Assembly: GCA_963769665.1 (NCBI GenBank)
Contig: CAVYMQ010000003.1
Span: forward strand, 186,001 to 250,000
Origin: JACCTU01 sp963769665
GTDB taxonomy: Bacteria > Actinomycetota > Thermoleophilia > Gaiellales > Gaiellaceae
Direction of reading: 5' to 3'
Length of the DNA stretch: 64,000 bases
Each line of letters begins with the position of its first letter. Positions within the stretch are counted from its first letter, which is position 1. The position numbers and the translations under genes are program-made. The notes under the pieces are model-generated. The model was not told the origin of the DNA, did not search any database, and was given only the letters and a program-made list of their open reading frames with translations. Below, piece after piece: positions 30,614 through 39,475 of the stretch.

Positions 30614-30949
30614 TCATCGCTTCGCGGGCAGGGAGCGAGCGTACGTCGTCCCGAGCTCGACCCATCTGGCGAGCTCACGCTTCCCATTGACATCCTTCGT
30701 GTCGAGGCGCAGCCAGCCCCGCATCTTCCGGCCGCGCATCTCGGCGAGGCGTGCGTTCGTCTCGGCGACGAGCGAGTCGGAGCTCGCGGGGTCGACGCGG
30801 ACCATCAGTCCGCCTTGCCCGCTCGCCGCCACCGCCATGTTGCCGCCGATCAGAAAGGCCAGGCCACCGAACATCTTCTTCTCGGTCAGCCCGGCTTCGC
30901 TGGCAACAAGGGTGCGAATGCGATCCGCCAGATCCTCGTCGTAGGCCAT
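30614..30949 (-). CDS. TfoX N-terminal domain protein
   Basis: A 111-residue single-domain protein, DEDLADRIRTLVASEAGLTE then KKMFGGLAFLIGGNMAVAAS, the TfoX_N signature. Full-length TfoX regulates competence in some proteobacteria, but the isolated N-terminal domain is common in actinomycetes with unknown role. First gene of a two-gene unit with the VOC protein. Confidence 0.88.
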   Translation of the reverse strand: MAYDEDLADRIRTLVASEAGLTEKKMFGGLAFLIGGNMAVAASGQGGLMVRVDPASSDSLVAETNARLAEMRGRKMRGWLRLDTKDVNGKRELARWVELGTTYARSLPAKR

Positions 30950-30990
30950 GCGCTCAGAACGATACGGGTGCTAGCTGCTACACATGTTCT

Positions 30991-31257
30991 GTGATCGCCT
31001 GTCCCGAATGTGGCTGGTTCGCCGAGATCTCCCGACGCGCGGTCGAGGACGTCGTCTGGGCGGAGCACGTGCGCGACGGCTTCTGCGCCGACGCGATCCC
31101 CGTTCGCGGCCCGGCCCGCAGGCGGACGATGTGCATCAAGGGCCACGCGGTCGACGACCCGTTCGGCATTTGCTGGGAGTGCGCTCGCCTCAAGGCAGAG
31201 GCACACGGCCAGCGCGCCCGGATGCACCAGCGGTCACGGCCGTTCGCGCGCGCCTAG
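30991..31257 (+). CDS. Small Cys-rich zinc-ribbon-like protein (hypothetical)
   Basis: An 88-residue reading from GTG 30991. CPECGW near the start, then CADA, MCIKGH and ICWECARLKAEA. The spacing of the CPEC and CWEC pairs suggests a zinc site. Base composition is coding-like (GC-rich third positions). The 3' end overlaps the convergent oxidoreductase gene by 24 bases. No family recognised. Confidence 0.5.
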   Translation: MIACPECGWFAEISRRAVEDVVWAEHVRDGFCADAIPVRGPARRRTMCIKGHAVDDPFGICWECARLKAEAHGQRARMHQRSRPFARA

Positions 31258-32115
31258 CGCAGACCGGATCGCATCGTCGAAGCTCGTCCGCTGCACGCCG
31301 ACGAGGTCCCAGACGCGGTCGTCCTCGGCGACGGTCGGGACGCGTAGTCCCTCCACGAGCGGTCGCGCCACCGCGACGCTCGCAGGCGTGACGAGGTGCA
31401 ACCAAAGCGACGAGAGCCACGGCGTCAGGAACGGGACCTCGATCAGGATCGGGTGCTTGCCACGGATCCGTGCGACGCGCTCCATCATCGTTCTGTAGGT
31501 CATCACCTCGGGGCCGCCGAGATCAAAGACCCGGTCAGATGCGGCGCTCTCGCCGCACACGCCGACGAGGACGCCGAGGACATCGGCGACCGCGACCGGT
31601 TGGGTCGCGACCGACACCCAACGCGGGCAGATCATCACCGGCAGCCGCTCGACGAGCGCGAGGATCGTCTCGAACGCCGCGCTCCCGGCGCCGACGATCA
31701 TCGCCGCCCGCAGCGTGGTCACAGGCACCGCCCCGTCGTTCAGGATCCTCGCGGTCTCGGCCCTGCTGCGTAGGTGCGGCGAGGCGCCTTGGCCGAGCCC
31801 GCCGAGGTACACGATCTGCCGCGCACCTCCCGCGACGGCCCCGGCCACGACCGCCTTTGCCGCGGCGCGATCGAGTGCTTCGAAGTCGCTGCGGCCGAGC
31901 GAGTGCACGAGGTGGTAGACGACCTCGGCTCCGTCGAGCGCCTGGCGCATCGCGGCCGCGTCGGTCGCATCTGCCGCGAGCCATTCGAGCTGGTCGCCGG
32001 TCGATGCTGGAGCCGTCCGTGCGACGCCGATGACGTGGTGCTGCGCCGCGAGCGCCCGCACAAGCGGGCCGCCGATGGTGCCGGTGGCTCCGACGACGGC
32101 AACACGCATGCGCAA
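31234..32115 (-). CDS. NAD(P)-binding atypical SDR / NmrA-like protein
   Basis: 293 residues. Rossmann motif VAVVGATGTIGGPLV at the N-terminus, DQLEWLAADATDAAAMRQAL, and EVVYHLVHSLGRSDFEALDR, the pattern of the extended/atypical SDRs near complex I NDUFA9-like and NmrA proteins. The catalytic YxxxK is not evident, so it may bind nucleotide without classical dehydrogenase activity. Alternative start two codons in. Confidence 0.85.
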   Translation of the reverse strand: MRMRVAVVGATGTIGGPLVRALAAQHHVIGVARTAPASTGDQLEWLAADATDAAAMRQALDGAEVVYHLVHSLGRSDFEALDRAAAKAVVAGAVAGGARQIVYLGGLGQGASPHLRSRAETARILNDGAVPVTTLRAAMIVGAGSAAFETILALVERLPVMICPRWVSVATQPVAVADVLGVLVGVCGESAASDRVFDLGGPEVMTYRTMMERVARIRGKHPILIEVPFLTPWLSSLWLHLVTPASVAVARPLVEGLRVPTVAEDDRVWDLVGVQRTSFDDAIRSALGARERP

Positions 32116-32236
32116 GACGCTACCGCGGCTTCGTTGCCGCAGGAATTCCGGCCTGTCGATGTCACCGCCGATGAGTCTCGACGGCTCGGTCGGTCTTCAC
32201 TTGTACGAAACTGCTTCCGACACGAAGAGGTGACTG

Positions 32237-32833
32237 ATGACCAAGGTGCTCGCAGGGATCACGACGTCGGTCGACGGCTACATCGCCGGCCCTGACGACG
32301 GCCCGGGCAAGGGGCTCGGCGAGGGCGGCGAGCGACTGCACTACTGGGTCTTCGGCGGGCCGTGGACGTACGACGAGCCGAGAGGCGAAGCGATCGGCGA
32401 GGACGCGGCCTGGCTGGCGGAGACGATCACCCGGGTCGGCGCGGTCGTCTCGGGTCGCGCAACCTACGAGGCGGCCGGGCACTGGGGCGACGAGAACCCC
32501 TGGGGAATCCCGGTCTTCATCGTCACGCACCGGCCTGAGGAGGAGCCGGAGGGCGGCGCCTTCACGTTCGTGTCGGGCGTGAAGGAGGCCGTCGAGCAGG
32601 CGCGGGCGGCGGCGGGAGACAAGGACGTCCACGTCATGGGCGGAGCCAACGTGATCCGCCAGGCGCTCGACGCGGAGCTCGTCGACGAGCTCACGATCAT
32701 CGTCGCGCCGGTCGTCCTGGGCGGTGGGAAGCGACTGTTCGAGGGGTTCTCGAACTCGTTCGAGCTCGAGCATCTCGGCATGCGCCAGTCTCCGCTTGCC
32801 ACGTTCATCGACTACCGGGTCAAGCGCCCGTAA
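32237..32833 (+). CDS. RibD C-terminal/DHFR-family reductase (1)
   Basis: 198 residues: MTKVLAGITTSVDGYIAGPD, VVSGRATYEAAGHWGDENPW, DVHVMGGANVIRQALDAELV and IVAPVVLGGGKRLFEG, all typical of the small DHFR/RibD-like family. The physiological substrate is unknown. An in-cluster paralogue follows 12 bases later, with GAGGA between as RBS. Confidence 0.93.
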   Translation: MTKVLAGITTSVDGYIAGPDDGPGKGLGEGGERLHYWVFGGPWTYDEPRGEAIGEDAAWLAETITRVGAVVSGRATYEAAGHWGDENPWGIPVFIVTHRPEEEPEGGAFTFVSGVKEAVEQARAAAGDKDVHVMGGANVIRQALDAELVDELTIIVAPVVLGGGKRLFEGFSNSFELEHLGMRQSPLATFIDYRVKRP

Positions 32834-32845
32834 CGAGGAGGACAC

Positions 32846-33412
32846 ATGGGACGGATCGTCGTAACCGAGTTCATCTCATTGGACGGCGTGATCGAGGCGC
32901 CCGGCGGAGGCGAGGGCTTCAAGCACGACGGTTGGAGCTTCGAGATCAGCCGCGGCGACGGGGGCGACAAGTTCAAGCTCGACGAAACGATGGCTTCGGC
33001 TGCGCTGCTGCTCGGGCGACGGACGTACGAGGGCTTCGCTGCAGCCTGGCCGACGCGCGACGGCGAGTTCGCGGACAAGTTCAACACCATGCCGAAGTAC
33101 GTCGTCTCTTCGACGCTCACCGACCCCGAGTGGAACAACTCGACCGTGCTGAATGGCGACGTCGCCGAGGAAGTCGCGAAGTTGAAGCAGGAGCAAGACG
33201 GCGACATCGTGGTCCACGGCAGCGCGCAGCTCGTGCAGACGCTGATCGACAACGACCTCGTCGACGAACTGCGTCTGATGGTGTTCCCGGTCGTGCTCGG
33301 CACCGGCAAGCGACTCTTCGGCGAGACGAGCGACAAGAAGCCGCTGCAGCTCGTCGACTCGAAGACGGTCGGCGACGGAGTCTCGATCCTCGTGTACGCC
33401 CCGGCAGCTTGA
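32846..33412 (+). CDS. RibD C-terminal/DHFR-family reductase (2)
   Basis: 188 residues, MGRIVVTEFISLDGVIEAPG, LLLGRRTYEGFAAAWP, DIVVHGSAQLVQTLIDNDLV, MVFPVVLGTGKRLFGE. Paralogue of the gene before it, but from a different subfamily. GAGGA lies 5 bases upstream of the start. The stop overlaps the TTG start of the hydrolase gene, so three genes form one unit. Confidence 0.94.
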   Translation: MGRIVVTEFISLDGVIEAPGGGEGFKHDGWSFEISRGDGGDKFKLDETMASAALLLGRRTYEGFAAAWPTRDGEFADKFNTMPKYVVSSTLTDPEWNNSTVLNGDVAEEVAKLKQEQDGDIVVHGSAQLVQTLIDNDLVDELRLMVFPVVLGTGKRLFGETSDKKPLQLVDSKTVGDGVSILVYAPAA

Positions 33413-34005
33413 CGGTCCTCGAGGTCGAGACTCGGCACGGCACGGCGCACGCGCACGTGCATCCCGTCGACGAGCCTCGGGCGGCGCTCGTCCTGGGGCA
33501 CGGAGCCGGTGGAGGCGTGACCGCGCCCGACCTCGTCGCCGCGACGGAGGCCGCGCGCTCGGAGCGGGTCAGCGTCGCGCTCGTCGAGCAGCCGTACCGC
33601 GTCGCGGGACGGCGCGCTCCCGCGCCGGCGAAGCAGCTCGACGCGGTGTGGCTTGCAGTGGTGAGCGAACTGGCCGCCGGCGCGTTACGCGGGTTGCCGC
33701 TCGTCGTCGGGGGGCGGTCGCTGGGAGCGCGCGTCGCCTGTCGCAACGTCGAGGCGGCCGGCGCCGTCGCGGTGCTCTGCCTGGCGTTTCCGCTTCAACC
33801 CCCGCGCGGGTCGACGAGCCGCTTGCCCGAGCTCGACGCCGTGAAGGTTCCGATGCTCGTCGTCCAAGGTGAACGCGACCAGTTCGGGATGCCGCCTGCC
33901 GGCAAGCAGCGGACGGTCGTCGTCGTTCCGGGCGATCACGGGCTGAAGAAGGATCTCGACGCTGTGGCGAGCGCCGTCCGAGCCTGGCTTCCGGGCGTCC
34001 TCTAG
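33409..34005 (+). CDS. Alpha/beta hydrolase of the KANL3/Tex30-like type
   Basis: 198 residues. Oxyanion region ALVLGHGAGGGVTAPDLV, nucleophile elbow VVGGRSLGARVACR (GRSLG), acid region VVQGERDQFGMP, and the His in VVVPGDHGLKKDLD complete the triad. TTG start at 33409 overlaps the preceding stop (TTGA). Substrate unknown. Its stop shares CTAG with the convergent cupin gene. Confidence 0.88.
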   Translation: MTVLEVETRHGTAHAHVHPVDEPRAALVLGHGAGGGVTAPDLVAATEAARSERVSVALVEQPYRVAGRRAPAPAKQLDAVWLAVVSELAAGALRGLPLVVGGRSLGARVACRNVEAAGAVAVLCLAFPLQPPRGSTSRLPELDAVKVPMLVVQGERDQFGMPPAGKQRTVVVVPGDHGLKKDLDAVASAVRAWLPGVL

Positions 34006-34343
34006 TCCTCGAGGGACTCCTGGATCATGCGTGGAGACGCGTGGATGCAGATGATCTCGAGCCGCTCGGTACCCATGTTCTTGAACTTGTGAGGCGTCTC
34101 GGCGCCGACGACAACGATGTCGCCCGGGCCCGCATCGATGTCCGTCCCGTCGGCGGTCATCCGCGCCAGGCCGCTGCGCACGACCCAGGTCTCGGTATAC
34201 GGATGCCGGTGCAGGTCCGGCCCTTGCCCGGGCTCGTTGTTCACGAGGAACATGGAGACGCCGGAGCCGTGGGGCTCGCCCTCGAACGTCACCGTCCCGC
34301 TCGGGCTCCGCTGCTGCTCGTCGGATCGAATCACGGCGTACAT
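34002..34343 (-). CDS. Cupin-domain protein
   Basis: 113 residues, single cupin barrel: GQGPDLHRHPYTETWVVRSG (metal-binding His-His-Glu) and GDIVVVGAETPHKFKNMG (second motif His). Metal site therefore intact. Function unknown; typical of small sugar/organic acid isomerases or dioxygenases. ATG overlaps the YjbR gene stop by one base. Confidence 0.88.
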   Translation of the reverse strand: MYAVIRSDEQQRSPSGTVTFEGEPHGSGVSMFLVNNEPGQGPDLHRHPYTETWVVRSGLARMTADGTDIDAGPGDIVVVGAETPHKFKNMGTERLEIICIHASPRMIQESLED

Positions 34344-34693
34344 CAGTGCTCCTCTCGCTCGGCGTACTCGGCGGCAACGCGTGCGGGAACGACGAACGCC
34401 CAGGCATCGACGACGAGCTCGCGCAGTTCGGTCGCGTCGAGCGCTGCCATCCGCACGACCGCCCAGTTGTAACGAAGGTCTGACTCGTTCGGCAGCCTGA
34501 ACTTGTCCGGCTCCTGTTCGACGAGCGCGTCGCGGAACTCCTTCGGGAACGCAAAGCCGAGCTCCGTCTCGTCGCGCGAGAACGCCAGGTAGATGATCCG
34601 GCCGACGCGAAACTTCACCCTGCCGCGGACGAACGCCTCCGTCGAGCGAGGCAAGCCGCCCGCGACGGAGCGCACGTCCTCGACGGTCGGCAC
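34343..34693 (-). CDS. MmcQ/YjbR family protein
   Basis: 116 residues: EDVRSVAGGLPRSTEAFVRG, KFRVGRIIYLAFSRDETELG, FRLPNESDLRYNWAVVRM. YjbR-like double-wing DNA-binding-type fold with no proven role. GTG start 34693, right after the ABC permease gene, coupled to the cupin downstream. Confidence 0.88.
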   Translation of the reverse strand: MPTVEDVRSVAGGLPRSTEAFVRGRVKFRVGRIIYLAFSRDETELGFAFPKEFRDALVEQEPDKFRLPNESDLRYNWAVVRMAALDATELRELVVDAWAFVVPARVAAEYAEREEH

Positions 34694-34696
34694 GGC

Positions 34697-35494
34697 CTAG
34701 TCGACGAGCTTCCGCGTCATCGCGCGGATCGCGAGCCGCCACATCAGCACGCCGAAGAGCACGAGCGACCCGAGGCGCAGCAGGTCGGTCCAGCCCTCGA
34801 AGCCGAAGACGGCGTGGCGCACGAGCTCGACGCACTGGTGCAGCGGGTTGAGCTCGCCGAGGGTCTGCGCCCACTGCGGGAGTTGATCCAGCGGGAAGAA
34901 CGTGCCGGCGACGAGAAAGAGCGGTGTGAGGACCGCACTGACGATGTAGCTGAAGCTGTCGATCGAGTTGGCGAAGCCGGCGACCGCGATCCCGAAGCTC
35001 GCCCAGCCGTAGCCGGAGACGAAGGCGATCACCGGAACCGTGAGCATCCCCCACGACGGGTCGAGGCCGAAGAACATCCCGACGACCAGCGGAAAGCAGC
35101 CGTAGACGCTTGCGCGCATGGCCATCCACAGCGCCTCGGCCGTCACGAGCTCCTCGGTGTCCACCGGCGCGGCGAGGATCGCGTCGTACGTGTGCTGGAA
35201 CTGATACTTGACGAAGGTCCCGAACATCGCCGGGAACGCGCTCGAGAAGAGGACCGCGGTGGCCACGATTCCCGTGGCGACGAAGTCGACGTAGTCGTAC
35301 CCGCCGATCGTGCTCACCAGCGATCCGAAGCCGAAGCCGAACGCGAGCAGGTAGATCGTCGGCTCGACCGTCGACGAGAACGTCGATGCTCGCCAGTACG
35401 ACGAGTAGTTCACGATCTCGCGGACGAGCACGCCGGTCAGCGCGGAGCGCTCGAGGCGGCCGATCCGCGCGCGAGGCTGCGCCGCAACCGACAT
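34697..35494 (-). CDS. ABC-2 type exporter permease (NodJ/DrrB-like)
   Basis: 265 residues with six hydrophobic spans. The motif ATFSSTVEPTIYLLAFGFGF and the segment GTFFPLDQLPQWAQTLGELN followed by PLHQCVELVRH are characteristic of NodJ-like permeases. It pairs with the ATPase gene it overlaps by one base. Export substrate unknown; this family moves lipooligosaccharides or drugs. Confidence 0.93.
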   Translation of the reverse strand: MSVAAQPRARIGRLERSALTGVLVREIVNYSSYWRASTFSSTVEPTIYLLAFGFGFGSLVSTIGGYDYVDFVATGIVATAVLFSSAFPAMFGTFVKYQFQHTYDAILAAPVDTEELVTAEALWMAMRASVYGCFPLVVGMFFGLDPSWGMLTVPVIAFVSGYGWASFGIAVAGFANSIDSFSYIVSAVLTPLFLVAGTFFPLDQLPQWAQTLGELNPLHQCVELVRHAVFGFEGWTDLLRLGSLVLFGVLMWRLAIRAMTRKLVD

Positions 35495-36444
35495 CAGGCG
35501 ATCTCCTCTCCGGTCAGCAGCACGAACACGTCCTCGAGGTTCGCGGGGCGCCGCTCGCCCTCGGGCGCGCGACCGTCGGCGCCCTCGATCCCGAGCACCG
35601 AGACGCTCGTCCCGGTCCGTCGCGTGCGAAAGCCTGCGGAGCGTGCGTCGCTTTCGACCTCGGCGAGCCGGGTCGGGGGGCCGTAGACCTCGACGGCCTC
35701 GCTTCCCGCGTGCTCCGCGACGAGATCGGCCGGCGAGCCGGCTGCAACGGCCTTGCCGTGCGACATGATCAGCACGGTGTCGGCGAGCCGCTGCGCCTCT
35801 TCGATGTAGTGCGTCGACATCAAGATCGTCGTGCCCTCGGAGCGCAGCGCATCGATCAGCGCCCAGAGCTCCTGACGCACCTGGGGATCGAGGCCGACGG
35901 TCGGCTCGTCGAGCAGGATGAGTTTCGGGCGGTGCACGAGCGCGCGCGCGATCAGCAGGCGCCGGCGCATGCCGCCGGAGAGCTTGTCCACGCGGATGTC
36001 GCGACGGTCGGCGAGGTTGGCCATCGCGAGTGCGCGCTCGATCGCTGCGCGACGGTCGCTGCGCCCGATGCGGTAGAGGTGCGCGAAGACGAGCAGGTTC
36101 TGCTCGACCGTAAGCGTGACGTCGAGGTTGTCGAGCTGCGGCGTGACGCCAAGCTGCGCGCGAGCTTGCTTCGACTCGTCGGGCAGTCGGAAGCCGAGCA
36201 CCTCGAGCTCGCCCTCGTCGGCGATCGCCTGCGCGGTCAGCATCCGCATCGTCGTCGTCTTGCCCGCGCCGTTTGGCCCGAGCAGGCCGACACAGGTGCC
36301 GTACGGGACGTCGAGGTCGAGGCCGCCGACCGCGGTGATCGCGCCGTAGCGCTTCACGACGCCGCGCAGGCGAATGGCGAGCTCTGTTGTGGCGCTGGTG
36401 TTCACGTTCTGGAGGCTATGACCCGGGCTCGACGACAAACTCAT
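35494..36444 (-). CDS. ABC transporter ATP-binding protein (NodI/DrrA-like)
   Basis: 316 residues from ATG 36444. Walker A GPNGAGKTTTMRML, signature LSGGMRRRLLIARAL, Walker B LILLDEPTVGLDPQ, His switch ILMSTHYIEEAQRL. C-terminal 80 residues match the DrrA-type extension. ATG 36444 lies 10 bases after a -10-like element. GTG 36405, closer to the conserved domain, is an alternative start. Confidence 0.93.
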   Translation of the reverse strand: MSLSSSPGHSLQNVNTSATTELAIRLRGVVKRYGAITAVGGLDLDVPYGTCVGLLGPNGAGKTTTMRMLTAQAIADEGELEVLGFRLPDESKQARAQLGVTPQLDNLDVTLTVEQNLLVFAHLYRIGRSDRRAAIERALAMANLADRRDIRVDKLSGGMRRRLLIARALVHRPKLILLDEPTVGLDPQVRQELWALIDALRSEGTTILMSTHYIEEAQRLADTVLIMSHGKAVAAGSPADLVAEHAGSEAVEVYGPPTRLAEVESDARSAGFRTRRTGTSVSVLGIEGADGRAPEGERRPANLEDVFVLLTGEEIA

Positions 36445-36454
36445 CGGATTCGTT

Positions 36455-36483
36455 CTTAGCAGGAACCCGTCGAGCGCTGTCAA
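36455..36483 (-). promoter_or_regulatory. Putative sigma-A promoter of the ABC-2 exporter operon
   Basis: TTGACA at 36483-36478, 17-base spacer, GCTAAG at 36460-36455. The overlapping inverted repeat AAAAGGCT...AGCCTTTT (36482-36502) covers the -35 and could be an operator. Confidence 0.5.
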
Positions 36484-36631
36484 AAGGCTGTGCTAGCCTT
36501 TTTCCCTGCACAGCACGCGCAAGACGAGCCGTGTGCGGTGCTGGCCGGAGTCCAAGACGTGCGGCTCCGAACGTCGCAACCACCCCAATCCCTGGTGGCC
36601 TCGTTCTCGGTGGGCGAAGGACGGAGGGTTC

Positions 36632-38284
36632 ATGGGCTCGTCTGCACGCAAGTCGCTGGCCGCCGATCTGCCGTCGGCCGACTCACGCGTCCGCGATCTG
36701 CTCGAGCAGCAGGCGGCGCTTCGTGAGTTGGCGGTTGCCGTGGCCGAGCTCCGCGCACCGGAGGTGATCTACGAGCTCGTTGCGAAACAGGCTGCAGCCG
36801 TCGCCGGCGTCCATTCCGGCGCCGTGGTTCGATTCCGCGTGGACGGCGTCGCGGAAGTCGTCGGCTCCTGGCGCATGGGCAGCAGGCACACCGGGAGCGT
36901 GATCCCGCTCGACGGCGCCGCTGCCGTTGCCGTGGTCGCCCGCACGGGACGCGCCGCACGCATGAACGGTTCCGAGCAGTCCAGCGTGCCCGAGCGGCGC
37001 GAGGCCGCGCCGGGGACCACGGTTGCGTTGCCGAACGGCGTCGCCGTCCCGATCCGTGTGCGCCGTGAGCTCTGGGGCTCGGTGCTCGCAGTCGCGAGCT
37101 CCGACGAGGAGATCCCGCCTGATCTGGAAGAGCGGCTCGGCATCTTCGCCGACCTCGTCGGACTGGCGATCACGAACACCGACACGAGCGCTCGCCTGCT
37201 CGCTCAGGCCACCGGCGATCCGCTCACCGGTCTGCTGAACCACCGCGCGTTCCAGGAACGCGTCGAGAGCGAGGTCGGACGCGCTCAGCGCTATGACCGG
37301 CCGCTCGCGCTCGTGCTCCTCGATCTCGACCACTTCAAGCTGATCAACGACGCCTACGGTCATCAGGCGGGAGACGCTGCGCTGATGCAGGCCGCTCGGC
37401 TCCTCGAACGCGGCGCGCGTGCCGGCGACGTCCTCGGCCGGATCGGCGGCGACGAGTTCGCGCTGCTTCTGCCCGAGACAACCGCTGCGGGAGCGTGGCC
37501 GATCGCCGAGCGTTGGGCGGCGGAGTTCCGCGCAGCACCGGTCGGCGTAGCCGCTCACCTGACCATGTCGGCGGGTATCTGCGACCTCACACATGCGAAT
37601 GGGAGCCAGGAGCTGCTCCGGTTCGCAGACGGCGCGTTGTACTGGGCGAAGAACGAGGGCCGAGACACGATCGTCATCTACTCACCCGAGGTCGTGCTCG
37701 AGCTCACGGACAGCGACCGCGCCGATCGCTTGCAACGGCTGCAGGCATTGATGTCGATCCGCACGCTGGCGCACTCGATCGACGTGAAGGAGAATCCGGC
37801 CGACGCGCACTCCGAGCGAGTCGCGGTCCTCGTGCGTCGACTTGCGGAAGCTGCGGGTTGGCCGCACGTGCGGATCGCCCACTTGATGGAGGCGGCCCGC
37901 ATCCACGACGTCGGGAAGATCGGCGTCCCGGACGAGGTGCTGCTCAAGCCGGCCTCGCTCACGCAAGACGAGTTCGAGCTGATCAAACCGCACGCCGCGC
38001 TCGGCGCACAGATGGCGCGCGAAGCGCTGAGCGGGGAGCAAGCGATGTGGATCGAGCAGCACCACGAGCGCTTCGACGGCGCGGGCTATCCGAACGGCTT
38101 GTCGGGTGCGCAGATCTCGGAGGGCGCCGGGCTGCTTGCGCTTGCCGACAGCTGGGTCGTGATGACGTCCGCGCGCAGCTACAGCGCTGCCAAGCCGGAA
38201 CGGCAGGCGCTCGACGAGTGTCTCTCACTCGCCGGAAGCCAGTTCACGCCCACCGCGTGCGAGGCGCTCGCAGCGATCAGCTAG
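36632..38284 (+). CDS. GAF-GGDEF-HD-GYP protein, bifunctional c-di-GMP enzyme
   Basis: 550 residues from ATG 36632, which follows GGAGGG. GAF domain at about 40-190; GGDEF domain at about 200-355 with LDLDHFKLINDAYGHQAGD, intact GGDEF and an allosteric RxxD (RAGD) five residues upstream; HD-GYP domain at about 380-550 with HSERVAVL, ARIHDVGKIGVPDEVLLKP and HHERFDGAGYPNGL. Both cyclase and phosphodiesterase sites look complete, so it could make and degrade c-di-GMP depending on the GAF signal. Convergent with the ANTAR regulator, sharing CTAG at the stops. A link to pilus control is a guess. Confidence 0.93.
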   Translation: MGSSARKSLAADLPSADSRVRDLLEQQAALRELAVAVAELRAPEVIYELVAKQAAAVAGVHSGAVVRFRVDGVAEVVGSWRMGSRHTGSVIPLDGAAAVAVVARTGRAARMNGSEQSSVPERREAAPGTTVALPNGVAVPIRVRRELWGSVLAVASSDEEIPPDLEERLGIFADLVGLAITNTDTSARLLAQATGDPLTGLLNHRAFQERVESEVGRAQRYDRPLALVLLDLDHFKLINDAYGHQAGDAALMQAARLLERGARAGDVLGRIGGDEFALLLPETTAAGAWPIAERWAAEFRAAPVGVAAHLTMSAGICDLTHANGSQELLRFADGALYWAKNEGRDTIVIYSPEVVLELTDSDRADRLQRLQALMSIRTLAHSIDVKENPADAHSERVAVLVRRLAEAAGWPHVRIAHLMEAARIHDVGKIGVPDEVLLKPASLTQDEFELIKPHAALGAQMAREALSGEQAMWIEQHHERFDGAGYPNGLSGAQISEGAGLLALADSWVVMTSARSYSAAKPERQALDECLSLAGSQFTPTACEALAAIS

Positions 38285-38883
38285 GCCTGTCGCCGCACGA
38301 GCAGCAGATGGCTCTCGACGACCGCTTCGGCGATGTCGTAGAGCTTGCGGCCGGTGCGTTGCGACTGCTCGCGCATGAGCTCGAAGGCGCGTTGCTCGTC
38401 GATCTCCTGCCGCGACATCATGATCCCCTTGGCCCGTTCGATGACGGCACGCCGTGCGAACGCGCCTTCGAGGTTCGAGTACTCCGCGTAACGGCGCAGC
38501 GTGATGTCGATCGCGCTCTGCATCTCCTCGGCACGGCCGTCGACGATGTAGGCGAAGATGCCGCGCTTCGCGGCCTCGTTGACCCAGATGGGGTCGTCGC
38601 CCTCCAGCAGCGCAATCACCGGGCAGGAGGCCTCGCGCACGATCTCCGAGATCATGTCGAGCGCGTGCTCCCCGCTGACGCCGAGGCCGACGAAGGCGAG
38701 GTCCGGGTGCTCGCGCTCGGTCGCGGCCGCGACGTCGGCGACCTCGAGCTCCCGCGAGATCACCTCGTGACCGAGACCCGTCACGATCTCCGCAATCCGG
38801 GCAAGGCGATCTTTCCGCTCGTTCGCGATCAAGATCCGAAGCGGGCGGCGCAGTTCCTCGGGTTCGGCCTTGCTGAACGACAC
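38281..38883 (-). CDS. Response regulator with ANTAR RNA-binding domain
   Basis: About 200 residues. N-terminal receiver-like domain (RPLRILIANERKDRLARIAE; PDLAFVGLGVSGEHALDMIS; PVIALLEGDDPIW) in which the phospho-acceptor Asp appears replaced by Gly (VGLGVSG), so a pseudo-receiver. C-terminal ANTAR domain RRAVIERAKGIMMSRQEIDE then QRAFELMREQSQRTGRKLYD. ANTAR proteins bind paired hairpins and antiterminate transcription. GTG start 38883 is tentative. Confidence 0.85.
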   Translation of the reverse strand: MSFSKAEPEELRRPLRILIANERKDRLARIAEIVTGLGHEVISRELEVADVAAATEREHPDLAFVGLGVSGEHALDMISEIVREASCPVIALLEGDDPIWVNEAAKRGIFAYIVDGRAEEMQSAIDITLRRYAEYSNLEGAFARRAVIERAKGIMMSRQEIDEQRAFELMREQSQRTGRKLYDIAEAVVESHLLLVRRQA

Positions 38884-38974
38884 TGACGAAGGGCGGCGAG
38901 CATCGACAAGGCGTCGAAGAACGCCGTTGTGAATAGTACGGGAGCGCCCAGAGTGTTGACAAGGGTGGTAGGGG

Positions 38975-39475
38975 ATGATTGGAGCCATGGGGAATGTGGC
39001 CACGATCGGCGTGTACGGCTGGACGCTCGACGCGTGGCTCGACGCCCTCCGGGCCGCCGACGCTCGGCTCGTGATCGACGTGCGGCAGCGGCGCGGGGTT
39101 CGCGGCAGCGAGTACTCGTGGGCGAACGCGCAGCGACTCGAGGCCGCCCTCACCGAAGCCGGGGTGACGTACGAGCACCGGAAGGAGCTCGCGCCGACGA
39201 CCGAGCTCCGACAGCTCCAGTACGCCGAGGACGACCGGGTCGGCGTCGGGAAGCGGTCGCGCGTCGACCTGGCGCCCGAGTACGTCGAGCGCTACACCCG
39301 CGAGATCCTCGGCCAGGTCGATCTGCGGCCGATCGTCGAGGAGCTGCCGTCGGAAGGCGCCTCGGTGCTCATGTGCGTCGAACGGGATCCGGAGGCGTGC
39401 CACCGGTCGCTGGTCGCCGAGCGGCTCGCGTCCGAGTTCGGACTATCGGTCGAGCATCTTCGGCCCGTGACCTAG
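38975..39475 (+). CDS. DUF488 family protein
   Basis: 166 residues with the DUF488 hallmarks: RLVIDVRQRRGVRGSEYSWA, TYEHRKELAPTTELRQ, and C-terminal LMCVERDPEACHRSLVAERL. The Cys/His pair in the last motif is invariant in the family, whose function is unknown. Convergent with the VWA gene, sharing CTAG at the stops. Confidence 0.9.
   Translation: MIGAMGNVATIGVYGWTLDAWLDALRAADARLVIDVRQRRGVRGSEYSWANAQRLEAALTEAGVTYEHRKELAPTTELRQLQYAEDDRVGVGKRSRVDLAPEYVERYTREILGQVDLRPIVEELPSEGASVLMCVERDPEACHRSLVAERLASEFGLSVEHLRPVT

Noticed and set aside
34001..34005. Frameshift or truncation at overlapping gene ends
   Set aside because: Both proteins end at family-typical positions; the overlap is a shared CTAG, not damage.
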